This document shows positions 48,452-60,344 of a stretch of 64,000 nt of DNA, in pieces (the stretch's first letter is position 1; every line of letters begins with the position of its first letter). The notes below the pieces were generated by a model. It made no database searches, had not been told where the DNA came from, and was given only the letters and a program-made list of their open reading frames with translations. The DNA is taken from positions 124,001 through 188,000 of the forward strand of contig BPQB01000008.1 of assembly GCA_019973155.2 (NCBI GenBank), in the 5' to 3' direction. Source of the stretch: Phanerochaete sordida. Its lineage: Eukaryota > Basidiomycota > Agaricomycetes > Polyporales > Phanerochaetaceae. A program made the translations under genes and the position numbers.

Positions 48452-50362
48452 ATGCAGCGTACTAGCACCTCTCAACCAGCGGTGGACTGTCTACCCGCGG
48501 AAATTCTAGGCCACGTCCTTGTGATCTACGCGAACGACACGTTCGAAAATTGGATCAGAATACGCCATGGTCTACAAATCATACCGGACTCTCTGTACAT
48601 TGCCTGGCATGGCACAAACCCTTACAACTTCTTCAACGTCACGCTAGTTTGTCGCAGATGGCGCAAGATCGCCCTCGAATGTCCTGGATTTTGGAGCAAC
48701 ATCGTCGTTGGGCCCGAGACGAACGTGAAGCTCTTGCTCAACAGATCCAAGGACCACGCGCTGCACATATTTTGCCTTGTATCCGACATTTTGGGGCTCA
48801 ACCGAAGGCACGCTGTCCTCAGCCTTGCCCTCACACATCTCCATCGCGTCCGGTCCCTTCAGCTCATTTTGCGTCCCCAGGACGAAGGCAGAGAACCTCT
48901 GATACTCTTTGCCCCTTCACACGCTCCTCTCCTTGACTTCTTGTCAGTACACTTCGCGGAAGCTCGCGGTGGTGCGCATGTACCACAGACTCCCAACCAA
49001 ATCCGGGAAATAGGCGCGAAATGGGATGCTCCCCGTTTGCGACACCTCAAGTACTACGGTGGCACGGACTATGCTCTGCCATTGTCCTCATTTCCGCCCG
49101 CGCAGTCGAAGAGCACGCTCACTCACCTCGTGTGGCTCCCTGGCGGGCCAACACATTCAACCTCCTTGATTTCATGCGCGGAGGATCTACTGTCAGCCCT
49201 GCGATCGCTACCGCAACTGGAGACGCTGCATGTAGCCTTCGCAAAGGATTCTTCCTCTCGTTCTCTCGCACCCTCCGTCTCTCCCGTACGACTCCCGCGT
49301 TTGCGCCAGCTCTTGCTGGATGGCCACATCGACACCTGCGTCGAGCTCTTGGAGCACCTGGACTTCAAGGAGCCACTGCAGCAGTTCGCGGTGATGGCCA
49401 GGCAAGAAAGCCAGCGACGGGAAGACATCGTTCCCTTGCCAGAGTACCTGGCCGACCTCTTCCAAGCGCAAGCCACCGTCGCTCCTGCTGCCCACGACCG
49501 CCCCCTCCGTACGCTGTGCATCCGGCCAGACACGACGGCCGACGGCACGGGCGTCCAGATCATGGGCTGGGAGAGCCTGCAGGCCCCGACGCGCTTCCCG
49601 ATGGACACGAACATGCTCGAGTCGCTCAGCCAGCCGGGGTACGCGGACCTCGCGCTGTGCCACTCGCTCCCGGACGCGCTCCCGCGCGCGCACCTCGACC
49701 GCTTCCTCAGGCACATGCGCTTCGACGGCGTGCAGTCCCTGCAGCTCGGCATCGCCGAGCTCCACGACAACACGAGGCTCGAGCTCGGCCCCGCGTGGGT
49801 GCGCCCTGCGGCGCGGCTGACCGCCGTCGAGACCCTGGCGTTCGCGCTGCGCGCGGCGGACCCGGCGCAGCTCGAGCAGCATCTCTTGTATGTGCGGGAG
49901 GGCGGCCGCGCGGCGCGGTATCCTGCACTCAAGCACCTGTACGTCACCGACCTGTTCCCCGAGAGGCAGTACGTCGACGACTCTGAGCAATGTGAGTCTG
50001 CGGTTGTGCTTTGTTCTCGACGTGCGATCTGACAGCGAGGCAGTCGTGCCGAAGGGAACGTGGGACACGTTCGTGGACACTATCGTGTCCCTCATTGACG
50101 ACAGCGTGCGTCTCGAAAAATTAACGCTCAAGGACCCCATTGTGCCTCTTGGCAAGGCAGACCTCATGGAGCTTCGACAGCTTGTCCCTTCAGTCATGTC
50201 GAACGTAGTAGACGGCATGCAAAAGCTCTCGCTTGGTAAGCCTTTCGCTATGGGCTCCGATGTGCTGATCTGACTGGGCCTTTAGGCAAGACCTACCTGG
50301 TTCCAGAGTATATGGACGACCAGTGGGTTGTCGTGGAAGATGAGCTGAAGTGGAGGCCATGA
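48452..50362 (+). CDS. F-box domain protein, 602 aa
   Basis: Exons 48452-49991, 50044-50235, 50286-50362; introns 50-52 nt. The N-terminal F-box reads CLPAEILGHVLVIYAND and then, after a loop, VTLVCRRWRKIALECPGFW, the standard fungal pattern. The rest is Leu-rich with regular LxxLxL spacing (HRVRSLQLILRP, LPQLETLHVAF, LRQLLLDGHIDTC), suggesting irregular leucine-rich repeats. It belongs to the large basidiomycete F-box group and is not closely similar to the tandem pair at 23-27 kb. GC content rises sharply after about 49500. The protein probably serves as a substrate adaptor of an SCF ubiquitin ligase; target unknown. Confidence 0.85.
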
Positions 50363-50739
50363 ATTTGAAAGGTTTGTGTAGTGCATGGCGAAGTGTCACA
50401 TGTATATGCTTGGTGCATGGATGATACGGATATTATTATAATACGCTCCTCAATCAATTAATCACCCCCCAGGATGCATCCATTACTCTGAACAAGATGC
50501 TTCAACTACTTGAGTGAAGATAACAGGACGATCGCCCAGGTCGTCTTGACGCGAGCTCAAATTAGGAACTTGAAAATGTTACAGCGTTGGGCCACTATTT
50601 CAGACATGACCTACAAAACTCGCTTTCAACGACGGTCCCGGCCCACATCCGATATGCGGTCCTGGTTACCTCAAGATTTATTCAATTAGATCCAACAACA
50701 CATTCCACATGCAGATACAACTCAGCAAGCAGACACGTA
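50363..50739. other. Convergent intergenic region
   Basis: 377 bp between the 3' ends of the F-box gene and the PITH gene. It is A/T-rich, as expected for 3' ends. No other feature was seen. Confidence 0.45.
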
Positions 50740-51627
50740 CTACCGCGCGGTCGTCTGCTGAGCAGCACCGGCCTTCTCCGTAACGCGGTCGATAATCTTC
50801 GCGTCTGGCGCGTTCGCCGCGGGTATCTCTAGTAGATTGGTGCCCTCCTTGCGCTGCCCTCTATTGTCTCCTCTAAAGCCGACGTAGTACACGCGCGCGA
50901 CATCGCCGCCCACCGCCTCGCTCTAGGTCCCCGCACACTCAGTCAGCGACAGAGAGACGTGACCCAGAGGAATATGCGTACAAAATAAAGCGAAAGCGAG
51001 AAGACGTTCGCGAACGTGGCTGCACGGAGGGGGTATTCTGTGACGCCGACTTCGCCCTCCTGCAGGCTGATGTCCAGTTGTGGCGTTATATCTTCAGCTT
51101 CAGCGAAGTCCACGATAGTGTTGTGATTCGCGTATATGCGCAGATGCCGTGGTGTCTCCTCGCCGCGACCTGTCACGCAGGGCTCAGCACCAGAGTCAGG
51201 CAGCAGCGGGTCTCGTGCGCACCGAGCTTCAGCAATATCGACCGCACGCGGACGTTCTGCGTAAACGGGACGTGTATTATGATCTGCGCACACCGAGAGA
51301 GCCATCAGCGGAGCACCGCAAAGACAGACGTGCCGCGCACCTGGTCGTCAACGTTCGACTCTGCGGACGCCGTCATGTCGTTCCGCTCGTCCCACGGCTT
51401 GATCACCGCCTGCGCGTCCTCGGGCACGGTCAGGTTGAGCCCGTGCACGCTGCGCAACGGACGCGCGTCGCGCCGACGCTCGTTCGGTATGGGCAGGAAA
51501 TGACAGGGCAGGAGTGCGCACGGGCTCACTTGTTTCGGTCGATTGACGTGAACAGGTTCTGGAGGTCGGTGCCCTCAAGCGAGGACGAGAGAGTGTCTGC
51601 GTCGGGGGCGTTGTTCGTTCCCGACAT
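50740..51627 (-). CDS. PITH domain protein
   Basis: Exons 51627-51530, 51449-51341, 51283-51223, 51169-50982, 50922-50740; introns 53-80 nt; 212 aa. The PITH fold (proteasome-interacting thioredoxin-like C-terminal domain) fills nearly the whole protein: VHGLNLTVPEDAQAVIKPW, then IIIHVPFTQNVRVRSILLK, RHLRIYANHNTIVDFAEAED, FANVFSLSLYF and ARVYYVGFRGDNRG. There is no N-terminal thioredoxin domain, so it belongs to the PITHD1 type rather than the TXNL1 type. In yeasts and animals such proteins associate with the proteasome or act in regulation. Confidence 0.94.
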
Positions 51628-52268
51628 GGCAAGCAGCGCGCGTATGCTGAGAGATGGGGGAACGGAGGGTGTATGCGTGGTTCGCCAGGCGGCGTGGTGG
51701 CGGTCGTAAGTCAAAGACCGAGGTGCTTGCAAATCGGGCGCGCTAGTCTCGTTCTGCACCCACAAGCGTCCACAGCCAGCGACAGCGATGTTGAACGTCG
51801 ACATTCGAGGTGTACAAATATCTGCCCAAGGGCCGTTGTACGTTCGTTGGCACTTCGGCATTCACGTACCAGCCAGGGCTACATCACGCACATACGTAGA
51901 TGCGATAACCTCGTGTGCAATTCTCGTCTACAGCACATGCATTTCCAGCAGACATACAGTAGAGACGAGCAAGTAGTACAAGCTTAGTTCTGGCTACAAT
52001 CTATTTCCTTGACCTGTGCAGGCCATCAGCAAGGCATGCTGCGCGCGTAGGAAGAGGAGATGCGGACCGTGGCGATCTGGACGATCTCGTGCGTATTCAC
52101 CTTCGACGCACTGAGCCTCCTCGGCGCTGCATCTGCCGCGCATCCACATCCGCACCGTTCCGCGCGTTCTCCCGTACCAGCTTCGCGACCTGCCCTCGAA
52201 CCCCTGCCTCCCGCCCCACCCGACGTACCCTCGTCGGGCAGGGCTCCGCGATGGAGCCTCCACCCACG
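51628..52268. other. Intergenic region upstream of the PITH gene, downstream of eRF1
   Basis: 641 bp. No gene recognised. The part next to eRF1 (about 52080-52268) is GC-rich. Confidence 0.45.
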
Positions 52269-53800
52269 TCAGAGATCATCGTCATCGCTCATGAACTCGT
52301 CCTCGTCTTCGTCGTCGACAGTCTGGAGGTTCGTGAAGTCGACCTTGTACCGGAGGAGGCCGCCAATGCCACCGAAGCCCTTGACGAACTGTGCGCCCTC
52401 CTGCGAGCGGTTGGTAACGAACTCGAGGTTCGCGCCGAACTCCTTGTACTTCTCCGCGAACCACTCCAGGAGCGACTGCGGCTCGACGACCTGCTCCATC
52501 TCGAGGCCGGTGGACTTGTCAATGAATTTTTCGCGGTCCTTCTCCTGCTCCTTGTTCACGTGAACGAGGATCTCCTCGCCTGCCGCATTGCGGAGGACAT
52601 AGCGGGTGATGTCGAGGCTCTCCCAGACGATCAGGGTCTCGACAGCACCGAGCTCGAGTGCCTTGAGAGTATCGTCGACACCGAAGCAGTACTTGCCGGT
52701 GTCTTGGCTGATCTCGTCGAAGTAGTGCTGGATAAGCTTCTTCTCCTGCACGAACTTGACGTTCGCAAGCGACTCCGCGGCAAGCTCGATGGCCTGACAC
52801 CATTCTGTGAGCAACTACACCGTATAGCTCGCAGCTCCCATTACGCACCTGGTTGAAACCATTTTCGCCACCATAGCTGACATCGACGACCTTGATGACC
52901 TTCGCCGCAAGACGCGGGTCGAACATGTCGGACAGGGAGAGCTCAGTCTTGAAGTCGGCGGAACCAGCAAGGACGAGACCAGTAACGTTGACTTTGTCGG
53001 CCGTGATGAAGTGCTGAACAGCAAGCTCGGCGACCTTGCGGACGTAGTTATGACGCTTCTCGTCACGGAGACGGGAGAAACGCAGCGCGGACTGACCACC
53101 ACGACCGTGCTTCTTGGGCAGATCGACAGTGAACTTGTGGATGACATCGCGAGTGTTACCGGCGACGGTACCGAAGAGCGTGCCGTTACCGTCCATGACA
53201 ATGAAGCCGAACTTGGAGTCGGACTCAAGCAGTTCTTGCAGCGCCTCGGTGTGGAACTTGTTATCGCAAAGGTACAGTGAGCTAGAAAATCAATGTGAGC
53301 TCGGGCGCAGAAAAGATCGAGAGGAGGCGTACGTGTTGATGGGCTTGTGGGGCTCGAAATCGAACGAAACCTTCTTCTCCTTGCCTTCATCCGTCAAGAT
53401 CGTTCCGACGAAGAGCACGAGGCCATTTGGCGGGACGCGGTTGTACAGCTTCAGACGCTGCTGGGTACTGGTGATGGCTGCAAGCACAGAGAGACGATTG
53501 ACACGAGACTTGATATTCGACGCAGTTCCGTACTCCTGCGTAAGCATGGCAGAGACACGGGAGATTTGATCCTGTGGAAGCAAAGCGTCAGCCCATCGCG
53601 TCCACACCAGCCTGCGGTGGGCTCACCTTCGGGGGGATGATCAAACTGATCATGGAAGTACCTGCACTGAGATACACGATGAGTTCCATATGCCAGTAGT
53701 CCAGGTGGCTGCACACTCACCCCCTCGCAGAGTCAAGGCTCTTGATGAGCTTCTTGACCTTCCACATCTGAATGTTCTGCTCCGCCGGGTCCTGACTCAT
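52269..53800 (-). CDS. sup45: Eukaryotic peptide chain release factor 1 (eRF1)
   Basis: Decodes all three stop codons and triggers peptide release with eRF3. Exons 53800-53721, 53666-53627, 53571-53333, 53281-52849, 52793-52269; introns 51-55 nt; 438 aa, the normal size. The stop-codon reading motifs are NIKS (residues 59-62) and YLCDNKF (123-129). The catalytic GGQ is at 181-183 in [15 protein letters not shown]. The C-terminal eRF3-binding domain ends in the usual acidic tail ([14 protein letters not shown]). The second-exon acceptor was chosen as ctcag (before 53666) because it gives [16 protein letters not shown] in frame; a nearer acceptor breaks the frame. Confidence 0.98.
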
Positions 53801-54782
53801 TTTGGGCGACTTGTATCCGCTCCTTCAATAGAATACAGGTGTAAGGGGGACCAAAGGGGAGGCCGGGGGCGGGGGAAGCGCAAGCAGCGCAAGTGACGGT
53901 CGCGGGGAAAGCTGCGAAATTAGATTTTATTCGTTAATATTGTCGCTGCCATTTAAGGTGAATCGCTAAGCGCTCATTGGGTCGAAAGTCGGTAGCGCAG
54001 AGATCTCTACGGGACCGCACCCGAGATTTGACCCGACCTTCCTAGATGAGATAGAATAAGTGCAAATACCCTTGTACGCTCGTAATCTGGAGCCGGAATG
54101 CTCAGCTTATATGCATTTATGCAAGATCTGCACCACGCACACACATCCTACAAACTCGCTCTTCGAAGGCCATCTTCAAAGGAACAGGTCGCGTAGGACT
54201 ATTATCATCACTCGCGATCGCACGCTGCGAGTAATCCTGGACACCGTCATATCCGAGCTCCTTCGGAGCCTGGCCATGTCAACGTTCCTAGTCAACTTGC
54301 GTCGAGCGGCGCCGAGGGCAATGGCTACCGAGAGGCTGTACTGTACTTGTCATGATGTTGTGGAATGTATGTGGAACGTATGCTGGACGGGCTCAGATTC
54401 TCTGCGTGAGTTCTGAGGACAAGTGTTGGGGCCTTCTGAAGCGTTGATATGCCTACTACTCTCGTGCTCAACTCGTAGTACTACAGTACTGGAGTAAATC
54501 TTCAGCTCGTTTAGGATTCGCTGATGACATGCTCGTCGGCATGGTTCTCAGTTTACGCTGGCAAAAAGGATATGCGTACCTGTCTCCGGAATTCTACCGT
54601 GGGCCGCTCCACGCTGCCTCTCATTTGTAGGTTCCAGCGAGATTCGTATATTGCAGGAATTCGCAGTGGGCAGAAATACATATAACAGTGGATCAGGAAC
54701 TGGTACATAAGTTTCAAAGCTACAGAGGATCGTCTAACGATAAAGCTATGCTATGCCATGTTATGGAAACATCTTCAGAATA
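53801..54782. other. Intergenic region with a weak membrane-protein relic
   Basis: 982 bp between eRF1 and Dicer. Plus-strand codons at 54235-54330 (ISELLRSLAMSTFLVNLRRAA) resemble the last helix and following loop of fungal seven-helix proteins, without a surrounding gene. Otherwise no feature was seen. Confidence 0.3.
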
Positions 54783-57700
54783 CTAGTGCGTCAAACCCCG
54801 CTTATCCACATCGTTAGCCATCGGTAGGCTAGCATGTCCGTTGCAATGCCCGTTGGGCACCTTTCCATTGACATGGGGCAGGTCGACGTCCATCATGTCA
54901 TCGCCCCCCAGAGTAGCGCCATCGTCCGTGCAATCTTCATCGCTATCTTCGCCGACATCATCTTCATCATCGTCGATGACTTCGCCGTCGTCGGCCCCAC
55001 GCTGGCCGCTGTCGAGCGCGTTGGGGAGCGCCTCGACTTCGGCCAGCGCAGCGCGCGCCAGAGCAGCGAAACCTTCCACGGTCTCGTCGTCGAGCTTCTT
55101 CGCCTCGTCGAGTTCGGCCGCCTCACGAGCGATCAAGGCTTCGCGTTCTTCCTTGCAGTCACAGATCTTCGAGAGATGGTAGGGACTGTCAGGGTCTTCG
55201 AGCACTTGACGAGCGCGCTCGGCGGCGAGGCCTTTGGCGAGGGAAATATTTTGCGCGGGTATAGGGCCGACGACGGCGAAGTCGTGGACGATGATGGACA
55301 TGCTGTCGTTCCTTTTCATCGTGGACTGACTTTGCGATTTCCTACAGACGCATAATCAGTATCCATGCACGCTATCGAGTCGAAAGAGACCAACTGGAAG
55401 CTGATTTTCATGCACCCTTGTCGTGCTATCCATACCATTAGCTCAGAGACGGGGTCGCGGGGCATATCCGGGGAAAGGACGACTAAGAGGCCCCGGAGAA
55501 CGTTCTCGGCGACGACCGAGGTCTTCTCGAAGTCGTAGTGCGTGTCCACAAGGACAGCACCGAGAACGCTCTCCAGGACGTCTGAGATGGCCTTTGGAGG
55601 ATCGTGCTTCCATCCGCTGTGAATAATCTCCTCTTCCGATGTCTCCTGCAGAATCGGCACATATTTGCTGATTGCCATGCTCAGCTCTATGTTGTTGATC
55701 AGCAGGGGTCTGTGAAGAGCTAGGACGTTCACTGCTATGTGCGCCAGAGCGGGCGCACAGACAGCTCGGGAGCGAGCCCAAGAGAGTTGCCCCGACGTCG
55801 CCGTCGGGAACTTGTTGTACAGATAGCGCATGACTACGAGGTCGATCAGAGCTGTTGGGAATTTCCTGTCAGCGTGCGAGTCGAGTCATGGAGGAAAGGC
55901 TTACCATCGCCCATGAATTCGAGACGTTGGTATGAGGAGTTGGTCGGCGACCGGAAAGACGGGTGGGTCACCGCTTCGATGAGAAGATGGCCCGATTTGA
56001 ACTCATAACCCAGGATCTCCTGGATGTCGTTGAACATGACTGCAACGGGCGTCTCAGGCTGGCGGTCGTATCTCGCAGGCCAAGGCAGTGGCCCGCCGAA
56101 TCCTAAACCCAGCGCGGTGCCGACGCGCAGCGCCATACTGATTCCGGCGGTCGCGAATCCAGCACCGAGCGAGGCTTCCATGCAGTCCTGCAGACTGCGC
56201 TTCGGCATCCGTCGTGAGACAAACCGATCCGGCATAGGGTCGGACAGGTCGACCTCGCCGGAGAGAGCGAACCGCCAGATGCGCATCGTCTGGGGTTCGG
56301 AGGTGAGGAAGTGCTCGAGCATGACTTCCTTGGCGCGCGCGAGCAGCGTACGGTTGGACACAGAGTTGCGGCGGAGGATGTCCAGCTGGCCCTCGTGTCT
56401 GTGCGGGAATCGGTTGAAGAGATGGACGACGGTACAGAGCTTGAGCACAGAGTCGCCCAGAGTCTCCAGCCGCTGATTGTTGAAACCGGCGTTCGCGCTG
56501 GGGAGAGTGAGTGCCTGGACCATGAGGTCGTCTTGGATTGGTGGAAGGGCGAGCTCTGCTCTGATTGCGCGTGCGCGGAAGAGATCCGTGAGGCGATGCG
56601 AGAGCTCCGGTAGTACTCGGAAGGTGCGGTATACGTCGGGCGACAGCGGCGCCCAGCGGCAAAGACTGACGGGGTAAATGTGTGTGCTGGTAGGCTGCAT
56701 CTTGTTTGCCGTAACTGAGGAGCCGTCGAGGGTATAGACAGTTGATGTGTGTCGGGGAAAGGGAACTGCTTCGACGCAGTAACCTTCCTTTGGTATATCA
56801 GGCGGAATGCCTCTGCGGGTATACTTCATCATGTAGAAATCGCGGTACGTCTTCGCGGCGGCTTCTCTGCTACCAGGTGGCGGGGTCGACAAGGGAGTGA
56901 GATCGCTGCGAATGCGTTTGAGTAGTAGCGGGCGACCATGCTCCTTGCTAGACATCATCAGCAAGGTGCCGCAGTGTTCTTCACCAACCATAGACCAGTC
57001 CTCGACGCCGAAGGGATACTTCAAAGCGAATTCGAGTGCATCCCAGTCGACGTTCAGCTCGGGAGTAATAGGGACTAGGAAGCACGTCAGGGGAAGAGTG
57101 ATTCCTCTCCCAGTGATGCACCACCATAGGCCCATTCTCATGAATTCTTCGAGCTGCCGCCGCTGGTCCGACTCATCTTCCTCGTCGAAATCGACAAGCC
57201 GCGCGTCTTCACTAGAAACGTGGGTGCCGTTGCATACCAAGTCGCCGGAAGGAAGGATGCTACCAGTAATCAGACCCGCGGAGGGAAGTCCATCGAGGCG
57301 GATTACGTGCAGCCACAATTTTTGGCCGCGTGTCCAGGGGTCGCGAACGACGACGTCCATCATATCGGGGACATGACTGACGTCGCCGATCGGGCGACCA
57401 TCTGCATCGTCGTTGTCGCCCGTAGCGGAGCGAGCGGGTAGCAGATAGTCGTCGAAGACACCCAGCTCGTGTAGTCGTTTCACGGCCATGAACGCAGCCG
57501 CGCGCTTCGCTTCTTTCTTCGTCCTTTTGGCAGGGCCGATGAATGTAAGGTGTTCCTTTGGTAGCGGAAGGCTAGAGGGTAGCTGAAGGGTAGCCTCGAA
57601 CTCGCCGGAGTACTGCGGTAGATGAATGGGGGTGAAACGATCGCGAGGAATGAGTGAACACAGGTGGTTCAGCAGCCCGATGGAGGTGTTATACGTGAGG

Positions 57701-60038
57701 ATGGCGCCAGTGTTTGGCACAACATAACGTTCACGTTCAAGGAGGTCCAAGGGATCTTCACGTTCCTCGCCTTCCTCCAACTCGTCGTCCTGGACGGGCT
57801 TCGGTAGGTCCTCGCGATTCTGGTAGACAAGTCGCAGCTGGGGCTCGCTCTCTGAGAACGCCTTGTATCGCTCGACATGCGACAACTGGCCCTCTTGTAC
57901 CATGACTACGAAAGTCGCGGCTTTCTGTCGCGCACGTCCTCGAGATTGGATGTATCCGACCATATGTTGAATCGGGTCGAAACGAACGACCAGTTCGCAT
58001 GCCTGACTACGGCATTAGATTGTTTCATGGAACGTAGGCGGCTGCACCCACCGGAAAATCTAGACCTTCCTCGGCAACAGACGTTGCAACGACTGAGCAC
58101 CAGGAGGTCAGCGCGGCGTATATCGGACGTCAAGCGACTATCAGACTCACGAAGGTTGCATTCGCCGTCTCTGAACATCTTGACCGCTTCCTGTTGAGAC
58201 TTGAGGGCCATACCCCGGACCTGGGATTTCTGTACGCTACTCGCGCCATGTCCTATGAGCTGTGCACTCTTGAAGTACAGTTCTAGCGGTGGTATCCGGG
58301 GAAGCATCTTGGACAGACACGCGGCAACATGCCGTTGTTCAACGAAAATGATGCCTTGGAAGTCTTGCTTGTAGTACTCGAAGAGGAGTTGTGAGAGAAG
58401 CACGACCTTAGGTGAACACCACTTGAGGTCGATCCTGATGGGCACAATGTCAGGGTCGTCCTCGCTCTCGAAAAGCTCGCTGAATTGCTGTAGAACGAGC
58501 TCCATGTTCGCAAGCTCCGGGGGTAGCTGGATCCCTTCCGGTTGAACACCGTCGAGGTGCGTCGTGTTCATGTACTCCATGTGCTCTTCGGCCTGCGAAA
58601 CGTACTGCGCGATCCGGTGTTTGATATCGCTGTACAGGAACAACTCGGCACCGTATGGGCCCAAGCTGTGGTGAGTGACCTCGTATCGTGTGCGGATTTT
58701 GTCCACGGGTATGTCAAATGAAGGCGGAAGGGAGTCGAGCGCAAGCCTCGCCCACAAATTAGTTGCTGGATAGTGGGGGTAGGTAACTGGCGATGCCGCA
58801 TATTCACGGAGCACCTAGATTTAAATCCAGGTGAGGGCGAACCCGTATGTACCGTAGATGGTACATACCTCCTGGGGGCGAGGTGAATGATCTGCCAATT
58901 CCTCTACATGCTCGCGGACAGCGATGACTTTAGCATCGAGATTACGCTCTAGCGTAGCAAGAGACTCGACAGCATCCCTAGGGTTCCAGATTGGAGACGC
59001 TGTCATACCGAACACCTTCGGCCGCTTTTCGGGGGGCCATTGGAAGTATTCTCGCATTATACCATTATAGGCATGGTTCTTTCGGGTGTGGTGGCATTCG
59101 TCGAATACCATGAGGGAAACCTGATTGAAGCTTGAATGTCAGCACCAAGGCCCAAGGAAGTAACGTCGGATACCGCGATCAACGACGGCATCGACACCTC
59201 AACAGGTGGCCGCAGTACAAGCAAAGGAAGAGAGAAACTGGCTACGTCGATTCATAGCGACTTGAGCCATTACTTCTGTCCTGGCAGACCGGTGGCGGCA
59301 GCAAGAAAACTGCTCGTCGACTACGAGCAGTGCTGGTACAGGGACTACTGCAGCAGCGCCTAGAATACCCCGATGGATATCCAAGGAGATACTGCAACGT
59401 TCCATGCGCAGCAGTAGCACGGCGAACGTCAGCTCATGCAGCGGCATTGCAAGCTGCATGAGCTGACGTCATGTCGCGTTCGAAGCCTGGATAGCCTGGA
59501 GACGAAGGCAAATAGAAGGGTTCCGCCGCTGAAGAGGACTAGGCAAGGTCAAGAATGGTAAGAACGTGACAGACCTTGTCCATCGTCCAATGCGAATGAG
59601 TCAAGATATTCAGAAAGATTTGCGCTAACGATGCACCACGAGAGGCGTTAGTGACATGGCCATCATAGCGAAAGACACACAATGCGCACCAGTCATTACA
59701 AGTACATCGTGCGACTCAATCTCCCGCCTCCATCCCCGCCGGTCCGTCATGTCAATAGCTGTTGCTCCGTAACACTTGCTGACTCGCAGGGGTGTTTCTC
59801 TTGCGATGAAATCACCCTGCTGTTCCACAAGTGCCACTTTCGGAACGAGGAAGACGATAATCTTGCGAAGCCCGGCATCGCGAGCTGCTATCCACTTGAT
59901 AAGGAGCGTGCTTATGTAGGTTTTTCCGCTGCCAGTGTCGAGGGCCGCGATGACGTTGCGTTCTTGCGCACGAGAGAAGATCTCCTCCTGGTACCGTCGG
60001 GGGAGGAGAGCTTCGGTCACGTCTTCGTACTGAGCCAT
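54783..60038 (-). CDS. dcl: Dicer-like endoribonuclease
   Basis: Cuts double-stranded RNA into small RNAs. Exons 60038-59690, 59624-59575, 59120-58869, 58814-58151, 58092-58052, 58002-55905, 55851-55395, 55341-54783; 1489 aa. The helicase domain has Walker A ALDTGSGKT (about 32-40), the DECH box in VFDECHHTRKN (about 140) and motif VI IQSRGRARQ (about 470). The dimerisation fold spans about 551-645, followed by a PAZ-like region (about 755-930). RNase IIIa has NQRLETLGDSVLK (about 961) and QDCMEASLGA (about 1057); RNase IIIb has YQRLEFMGDALIDL (about 1143) and SDVLESVLGA (about 1242). All catalytic acidic residues appear intact. The acidic tail holds no further recognised domain. Intron 2 (59121-59574) is 454 nt, against 49-65 nt for the others. 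Divergent from the phosducin-like gene. Confidence 0.97.
59426..59469 (-). repeat. Perfect 17-bp-stem hairpin inside Dicer intron 2
   Basis: The arm acgtcagctcatgcagc (59426-59442) is followed by a 10-nt loop and its exact reverse complement (59453-59469). It lies near the 5' end of the 454-nt intron in transcript orientation, about 105 nt past the donor. The stem does not extend on either side. In RNA it would form a stable stem-loop. Confidence 0.85.
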
Positions 60039-60344
60039 CGAGGCAGCGTCGAAACCTATGTAAGCACAGTCTGTATCGCAGAAGTGCAAGATTCAGCGTC
60101 AACCGAATCGCATCGCCGACGTGTCGGCGGGGATGGAGGCGGAGGAGAGTCGGTGGGTGGGAGACAAAGAGAGGAAGACAGAAACCCAAGAGACCGCAGC
60201 GCGGAAAAGAGAGCTGTTACGGATGTGACAACCTGATGCGGTAGTCTTGTGTGACTGCGCCGCAGGTCGTAGCGGGCGTGACGAGCTGGTATTTCAGTGC
60301 GACCACCTTCTTCGCATTCCCCTCACCCCTGCGACACACCGACC
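60039..60344. promoter_or_regulatory. Short divergent promoter, Dicer / phosducin-like gene
   Basis: 306 bp separates the two start codons, so regulatory sequence for both genes must lie here. No TATA element was evident. Confidence 0.5.

Noticed and set aside
53662..53666. Alternative exon 2 acceptor of eRF1 five bases nearer the exon body
   Set aside because: It breaks the reading frame; the acceptor ending before 53666 restores the conserved sequence.
59136..59459. Small open frames on both strands inside Dicer intron 2
   Set aside because: They overlap each other and the hairpin, have no recognised domain, and the intron boundaries are strong.
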